Positions 59,155 to 64,000 of a stretch of DNA of 64,000 bases are shown here, piece after piece (the first letter of the stretch is position 1; each line of letters starts with the position of its first letter). The notes under the pieces were generated by a model. That model was not told the origin of the DNA, ran no database searches, and saw only the letters and a list, made by a program, of their open reading frames with translations. The DNA lies in the NCBI RefSeq assembly GCF_020497125.1, contig NC_059080.1:68492618-68556617 (forward strand), read 5' to 3'. The translations under genes were made by a program, and so were the position numbers. Origin of the DNA: Mauremys mutica. Its lineage: Eukaryota > Chordata > Testudines > Geoemydidae.

Positions 59155-60003
59155 GGTCTGATGGTGTCACCGGTAAGGCTTTATGGAAATATGCTTATGA
59201 ATGTGTGTGTGCGCTATATATATATAGAATATGTTTTATGCTACATATGCCAGGTAACATATCGCTGTAAAGGTCATGATCTACTGAATCTATTAATCCT
59301 ATTTGTATGCATGTATCATTTTTGTATTCGAAGTTATGAATATTGGCTGCATACTTGTTTGATTCCAAGTAGGCTGTAGTGAAGCAGTTGGTCAGCTTCT
59401 CAGTAACTGCCCTATCAAGAAACACTTAAGCCAATAATGAACTTGGAGACACCAATCCACATCTGGGCTTTCCCGGGAATGTGGCTTGGCTGGTAAGGAA
59501 CTCAGTCAGCATGGACATGTGAGTTGCCCAGGTGACTCCAAAACTCCATTTTGTAGTTGGACTTTGCATAGGAGAGAGGAAGGGGTCTCCACCCACAAGA
59601 GAAAGTCTATTTAAGCCCAGGGGAGACCCCTCCATTTTGTCTTCAGCTGGCTAAAAAGAGAGCCTCTTAACCCCCAAAGGTACTTAAAAGAAACTAGAAC
59701 AAAGGACAGTGACTGCAAGGAGTGTGAGTGCTTGCTTGACCCAGACTAAAAGGAGATTAGTCTGTAAAAGGAAGCATTCCGGAACTGGTGAGGATTTTAT
59801 CTGTATTCAGTTGGATTAGACATAGACTGGCGTGTTTTATTTTATTTTACTTGGTAATTCACTTTGTTCTGTCTGTCGCTTCTTGGAACCACTTAAATCC
59901 TACTTTCTGTATTTAATAAAAATCGCCTTTTACTTATTAATTAACTCAGAGTATGTATTAATACCAGGGGACGCAAAGAGCTGTGCATATCCCGCTATAA
60001 CAC
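59155..60003 (+). repeat. LTR-like repeat (possible solo LTR)
   Basis: The unit starts near TGTCACCGG and ends ...CTATAACA. It has a TATA-like CTATTTAAGCCC at about 59607 and an AATAAA at about 59919, spaced as promoter and poly(A) signal are in a retroviral-type LTR. A (GT)n-(TA)n stretch lies at 59201-59228. CTGAT occurs next to both ends but does not make a clean duplication. No internal gag or pol sequence is seen. The alternative is part of a non-LTR element. Confidence 0.4.
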
Positions 60004-60004
60004 T

Positions 60005-60603
60005 GATCCAAGAGAGATGTGAACAAATTGAAGACCGGAAGAAAGCAACAAAAGTGATTAAAGGTCTAGAAAACATGACCTTTGAAAAAAGATTGAAAAA
60101 ATTGGGTTTGTTTAGTCTGGAGAAGAGAAGGCTGAGGGAGGACATGACAACAGTCTTCATGTTCTTACAAGGTTGTTGTAAAAAGGAGGGTGACAACTTG
60201 TTCTCCTAATTGCGGAGGACAGGACAAGAATTCATCAGGTTAAATTGCAGCAGGGGAGATCTAGATTAGACATTAGGAAAAACTTCATAACTGTAAGGGT
60301 ACCTATCTCATAGAACTGGAAGGGACCCCGAAGGTCATTGAGTCCAGCCCCCTGCCTTCACTAGCAGGACCAAGTACTGATTTTTGCCTCAGATCCCTAA
60401 GTGGCCCTCTCAAGGATTGAACTCACAACCCTGGGTTTACCATAATTAAGCACTGGAACAAATTATCTAGGGAGGTTGTGGAATCTCCATCACTGTTAGG
60501 AGCAGGTTAGACAAACACCTGTCAGGAATGGCTTTTCAGTGCAGTGGACTGGATTAGATGACCTACTGAGGTCCCTTCTAGCCCTATAGTTCTATTATTG
60601 TGT
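60005..60603 (+). mobile_element. CR1 LINE 3' fragment, interrupted by a SINE
   Basis: It shows the CR1 3' order: GACCTTTGAAAAAAGATTG, TTAGTCTGGAGAAGAGAAGG, GACATTAGGAAAAACTTC, GGTTGTGGAATCTCCATC, then GACCTACTGAGGTCCCTTC and a final TTCTATTA. CR1 sequence stops at about 60300 and resumes at about 60445, with a reversed SINE between. It is more diverged than the CR1 at 52871. Confidence 0.85.
60304..60439 (-). mobile_element. Cry-type SINE, 5'-truncated, nested in CR1
   Basis: On the minus strand it reads GGGTTGTGAGTTCAATCC (box B), then GGCCACTTAGGGATC, then a CR1-like tail with GACTCAATGACC and GGTCCCTTCCAGTTC. It matches the SINE at 3921-4102 but lacks the box A region. A short TACC on both sides could be a target duplication. 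Confidence 0.85.
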
Positions 60604-60794
60604 GCATGCAGCATGTAATTGTATACACTAAACTAACTATTATTACTTTCAAAAGACTTACAGTGAGAGGATAGGTGAGAGTCTCTACATCTGTCCCCCT
60701 CCATTACAGTTTGCAGTAAAATAGTACACACTAAGCTCAAGCTTATTGCAAAGCTCTGGCCCCTCCACTACTACTCCAAAAGAAGCAATTTTGA

Positions 60795-61095
60795 GGCTAC
60801 GTCTATACTACCTGCCCGGGTCGGCGGGTAGCGTTCGACTTCTCGGAGTTCGATATATCGCGTCTCATCTAGACACGATATATCGAATTCCGACCGCGCT
60901 CCCGTCGACTCCGGAACTCCACCACCGTGAACGGCGGTGGCGGAGTCGACGGGGGAGCCGCGGACTTCGATCCCGCGGCGTCTGGATGGGTGAGTAGTTC
61001 GAACTAAGGTACTTCGAGTTCAGCTACGCTATTCACGTAGCTGAACTTCCGTATCTTCGTTCGACCCCCCCCCCCCGCACAGTGTAGACCAGGCC
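60795..61095. mobile_element. CpG-rich Harbinger MITE, 301 bp
   Basis: The TSD TGA occurs at 60792-60794 and 61096-61098. The ends are GGCTACGTCTATACTA and, reverse-complemented, GGCCTGGTCTACACTG. The interior is very GC- and CpG-rich for this AT-rich region and carries several TTCGA words plus palindromes such as CGATATATCG and TACGTGAATAGCG-like pairs. The retained CpGs suggest either recent insertion or lack of methylation. It has no coding capacity. Confidence 0.93.
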
Positions 61096-61098
61096 TGA

Positions 61099-62346
61099 GA
61101 AAGCAGCAGACAATTATACTTAGAAAAGGAGAAATCATTTGTCTTTTCTCTTTCTAGTCCCTCTCATCCCTTTTCCTAGTCTCCAAATTTCACTCAATCT
61201 GGAGCATCCTCAGGGAAGCAAAGAGCAATATTACATCCACAAGAGCTCAATCCTACTTCCCAGAACCATAGACCCCAAACTACAACTGGCATTTATTACT
61301 TCACTGTTGGCTAGACACTGCTTCCTTCACTTCAGCTTTGCTCTTCTCAAAAGTATTGACACAATATAGCATGTTGCTCATCCTCACAAACGTGTTCATG
61401 AAAGCATACTGTAAAGGAATATTTTGTTATTCTGATGGACTTGGAAGTACTGAAGTGTCTAGACAAAACACTAATAGCCTATTTATGCACTCTTCTTTGA
61501 GAGTGAAAACATATTTGCTTTATCACTTTATTAATAAATTAATTATTGACATTGCCATGTGTCAATCAGATCCATTTCATAACGTGTAGCAATAGATACG
61601 TTTATGGAGACCATCTAAATACAGGTTTAGTAAAAAAACTAAAAGGTCACACTTTGTATTACATTTGCAAACAGTGCGATATATATCATCACTATATATA
61701 TAAAATATATATTTTCATTCTAGTCCAAAGAAACCTAGAATTTATGTAATCATACAGTTCAAAATTAAGCTCTCAAAAACGCGAAAATACCGAACAAAGA
61801 TTGAAAGTTAAGGTTTAACTTCGCTCTCACGGTACTTTCATATATGGTCTTTCCATATATCTTTATAATTTATCTGTTGCCATTCAATATAACATATAAT
61901 TAAGTACAAACCAGAATTTCTTATATAACCTGTCTTGCAGGCAGTTGCAGTTCATAGTCTCAATGAAATTTACAAACCCAACCCTGGAGGAAGAAAATCA
62001 TTCCAGTAGTTTTAAAACTATTGAATGTTTAAAAGTGGAATGGCCCAGAGTCTGACAATCCAAACATTCTCACAGTAAATTGGAAAAGATCAAAACATTT
62101 CTTTTCATTTTTTGAACTTGCTCATTTTACACATTATATAAGTAGTGTGTGGGTCCTTTACTGCTTTCTAAAGATACAAAAACCACATCTCACTTACCTC
62201 ATTTTGGTTGTGGGGCTTTGGCATAATCTAGTAGCTCTGACTCACATGCCCTTGTTACCTTAATTGTTTCCTTCCCACAACTGTGTCAGAATCAGCACTC
62301 TCTCCAGCTTCAGTTTGATTGATGGGTCACACCTGAAGCTCTGGGT
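61099..62346. other. AT-rich DNA, nothing recognised
   Basis: Presumed intron or flank. No supported gene, RNA gene or repeat. Confidence 0.5.
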
Positions 62347-62444
62347 AAGGTTGCCAACTATCTAATCTCACAAACCCAGACACCCTTGCCCTGCCCCACC
62401 TCTTCTCCAAGGCCCTGCCCCCTCATTCCATCCTCCCTCCCTCT
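62347..62444. mobile_element. Truncated copy of the 2615-3329 repeat family
   Basis: It begins AAGGTTGCCAACTATC and continues GACACCCTTGCCCTGCCCC, parallel to the left end of the element at 2615. It stops where the Harbinger element begins, so the Harbinger inserted into it. The remaining part would lie beyond the window. Confidence 0.6.
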
Positions 62445-62834
62445 GGCCTGGTCTACACTAGGACTTTAATTCGAATTTAGCAGCGTTAATTCGAACTAAC
62501 CGCTCAACCGTCCACACCAGGAAGCCATTTAATTCGAACTAGAGGGCTCGTTAGTTCGAATTTGATACTCCACCCCGACAGGTGGAGTAACGCTAAATTC
62601 AACATGGCTAGCTCGAATTAGGCTAGGTGTGGATGCAAATCAAACTTAGTAGCTCCGGGAGCTATCCCACAGTGCACCACTCTGTTGACGCTCTGGACAG
62701 CAGTCCAAGCTTGGATTCTCTGACCAGCCACATAGGAAATGACCCGGGAAAATTTGAATTCATTTTCCTGTCTGGGCACTTTGAATCTGACGTCCTGGCT
62801 GGACATCGGGGCGAGCTCCGCAGCACCTGCAACG

Positions 62835-63358
62835 ATGCAGAGCTCTCCAGCAGAGGAGTCCGGCCAATCCAAGAATAGAAAGAGGTCCCCAGCATGGACA
62901 GACCGGAAAGTCCTGGATCTGATCAGTGTGTGGGGCGAGGAGTCTGTGCTTTCGGAGCTGCGCTCCAAAACAGAGAATGCGAAGACCTACGAGAAGGTCT
63001 CCAAAGCCATGAGAGACAGAGGATACAGGCGGGATGCAACGCAGCGCCGCGTGAAAATCAAGGACCCCAGACAAGGCTACCAAAAAATCAAAGCGGCAAA
63101 CGGACGCTACGGAGCCTGCCACCACTGCCCCACCAGTGACCGTGGACTCTGACGATGGGACAGTGTCGACGGCCAGTTCCTCGGTGATGTTCGCGGACGG
63201 GGAAGATGAGGAAGGGTTTGTGGAGGACGAGGCAGGCGAGAGCGCTTACAACGATGGTTTCCCCGACAGCCAGGATCTATTCATCACTGTCACGGAGATC
63301 CCCCAACAACCCTCCCCGGCCATTAACCCAGACCCTGAATCAGGGGAAGGAGCAGTCG
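62835..63358 (+). pseudogene. Myb/SANT-like DNA-binding gene of the third Harbinger element, frameshifted
   Basis: The ATG at 62835 opens MQSSPAEESGQ, then SPAWTDRKVLDLISVWG, SELRSKTENAKTYEK, MRDRGYRRD and IKDPRQGYQK, the SANT/trihelix domain. Compared with the copy at 29890-30467, about 53 nt after NGRYGA (the TCRFYEALHAILGG part) are missing, which shifts the frame. The original frame resumes at about 63139 with VDSDDGTVS, an acidic EDEEGFVEDEAGE stretch and SQDLFITV, up to a GTAAGT donor at 63359. Neither a second exon nor an intact protein is present in the window. Confidence 0.82.
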
Positions 63359-63439
63359 GTAAGTGCTTTAACCATGTTAACTTTTATTCTTAATATAACA
63401 GGAATCTTAACTGTGTGAAAAGGAGGTCTCTCTAGATAT

Positions 63440-63715
63440 GGGGATAGAACAGAAATCATCCTTGGAGATCTCCACGAAGCTCTCCTTGCGTTAATCGAAA
63501 AGCATCAGCAGGAGGTTCCTGGGGAGAGCTGCCTTATTGGGTGCTCCGTGGTAGCACACTTTTCCGCGCCAGGCTTTCATGAGGAACTCAGGGAGCACTG
63601 CCTCCCCGAGCACGGCTGCATCGGGCCCTGGTTCGTGCTAGCTTTCACGCAGCATGCGCTCTCTATCTCCTTCAGTGACCCTCCTCAGGGTGATCTCGCT
63701 CGGAGACTCCTGCAT
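63440..63715 (-). pseudogene. Third reading frame of the Harbinger element, second copy, broken
   Basis: From ATG at 63715-63713 the minus strand reads MQESPSEITLRRVTEGDRERM with no gap relative to the 100-codon frame at 29547. It keeps RGKVC, GAPNK and ALPRNL. Two in-frame stops (codons 26 and 75) inactivate it. It lies antisense just downstream of the Myb-like exon, as in the other element. The same TTA.ATGCAG acceptor-like sequence precedes it. Confidence 0.7.
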
Positions 63716-64000
63716 CTAATTAGGGTAATTACTGTAATTTTACGCCTGGTCCAAAGTATTTTTAATAAATCTATGGACAGATGGCATAGCACAGACTCAG
63801 CACGCAGCTGCGTGACGAGCGTAACAGAAAGCCAAAGAATATAATGGACGCTCATGGAGGGAGGGGGGAATGAGGACGCAAGGTATCCCACAGTTCCTGC
63901 TGTCTCCGAAAAGTATTTGCATTCTTGGATGAGCTCCAAATGCTTCTAGGGCCAAACACAGTGTCTGCGGTGGGTCAGGGCATAGTTCGGCAATTTGCGC
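63716..64000. other. Internal Harbinger sequence to the window edge
   Basis: No further coding region is recognised. The transposase would be expected beyond the edge. Confidence 0.4.

Larger units (their letters stand above)
62445..64000. mobile_element. Third Harbinger element, runs off the right edge
   Basis: The end GGCCTGGTCTACACTAG and the following roughly 400 bp match the right end of the 26-kb element in reverse orientation, including AATTCGAA words and AGCTCCGGGAGCTATCCCA. A Myb-like gene (+) and the third reading frame (-) follow in the same relative arrangement. A transposase would be expected on the minus strand beyond 64000. The other terminus and TSD are outside the window. 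Confidence 0.88.

Noticed and set aside
51430..64000. AP1S3 exon 1
   Set aside because: Only about one codon is expected in it, and no unmethylated-looking promoter region other than a MITE was seen, so it cannot be placed.

Overview
This window looks like vertebrate nuclear DNA, most likely from a cryptodiran turtle. The evidence is a tRNA-derived SINE whose tail resembles the 3' end of CR1 (the Cry-SINE type), CR1 LINEs ending in the 8-bp ATTCTATG repeat, a MIR-type CORE-SINE, and several PIF/Harbinger and hAT elements with target-site duplications. No prokaryotic gene organisation is present. The species assignment rests on recognising repeat families by eye and was not checked by a search.

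Only one cellular gene is supported: AP1S3, the sigma-1C small subunit of the clathrin adaptor AP-1, on the minus strand. Four coding exons lie at 51251-51429, 49630-49738, 48571-48708 and 47328-47363, all with AG/GT borders and continuous phase. They encode residues 2-154 of a 154-residue protein. Exon 1, which should carry only the start codon, is not found and is inferred to lie beyond the right edge, so about 51.4-64 kb is probably intron 1. Everything left of about 47.3 kb is intergenic or 3' flank.

Layout: 0.2-1.7 kb holds a G-rich 68-bp minisatellite and a GC-rich segment with a 43-bp-arm hairpin. From 1.7 to 19.9 kb is mostly AT-rich unique DNA with old repeats, including a Cry-type SINE at 3.9 kb, an old CR1 at 9.6-11.0 kb and a MIR at 13.4 kb. 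At 20.3-20.7 kb is an inverted-repeat element of Penelope type carrying hammerhead-like motifs. At 21.5-25.5 kb is a decayed Harbinger element with a Myb/SANT-like gene and a DDE transposase converging on facing poly(A) signals. At 26.16-30.86 kb is a much better preserved Harbinger element with 3-bp TSDs, an uninterrupted 427-codon DDE transposase, a broken Myb-like gene on the opposite strand, and a third small reading frame between them. From 30.9 to 47 kb is mostly unique DNA with MITE fragments.

Inside the putative first intron of AP1S3, a hAT element (52.77-56.61 kb, exact 8-bp TSD) contains a nested CR1 and a nested Harbinger MITE. Further right are a 311-bp hAT MITE, an LTR-like repeat, a CR1 interrupted by a SINE, a CpG-rich 301-bp Harbinger MITE, and the start of a third Harbinger element that runs off the right edge. 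That third element shares termini, the Myb-like gene and the third reading frame with the 26-kb element.

The most interesting candidate for something undescribed is this third reading frame. It aligns without gaps over 92 codons in two independently decayed copies and lies next to, and antisense to, the Myb-like gene.
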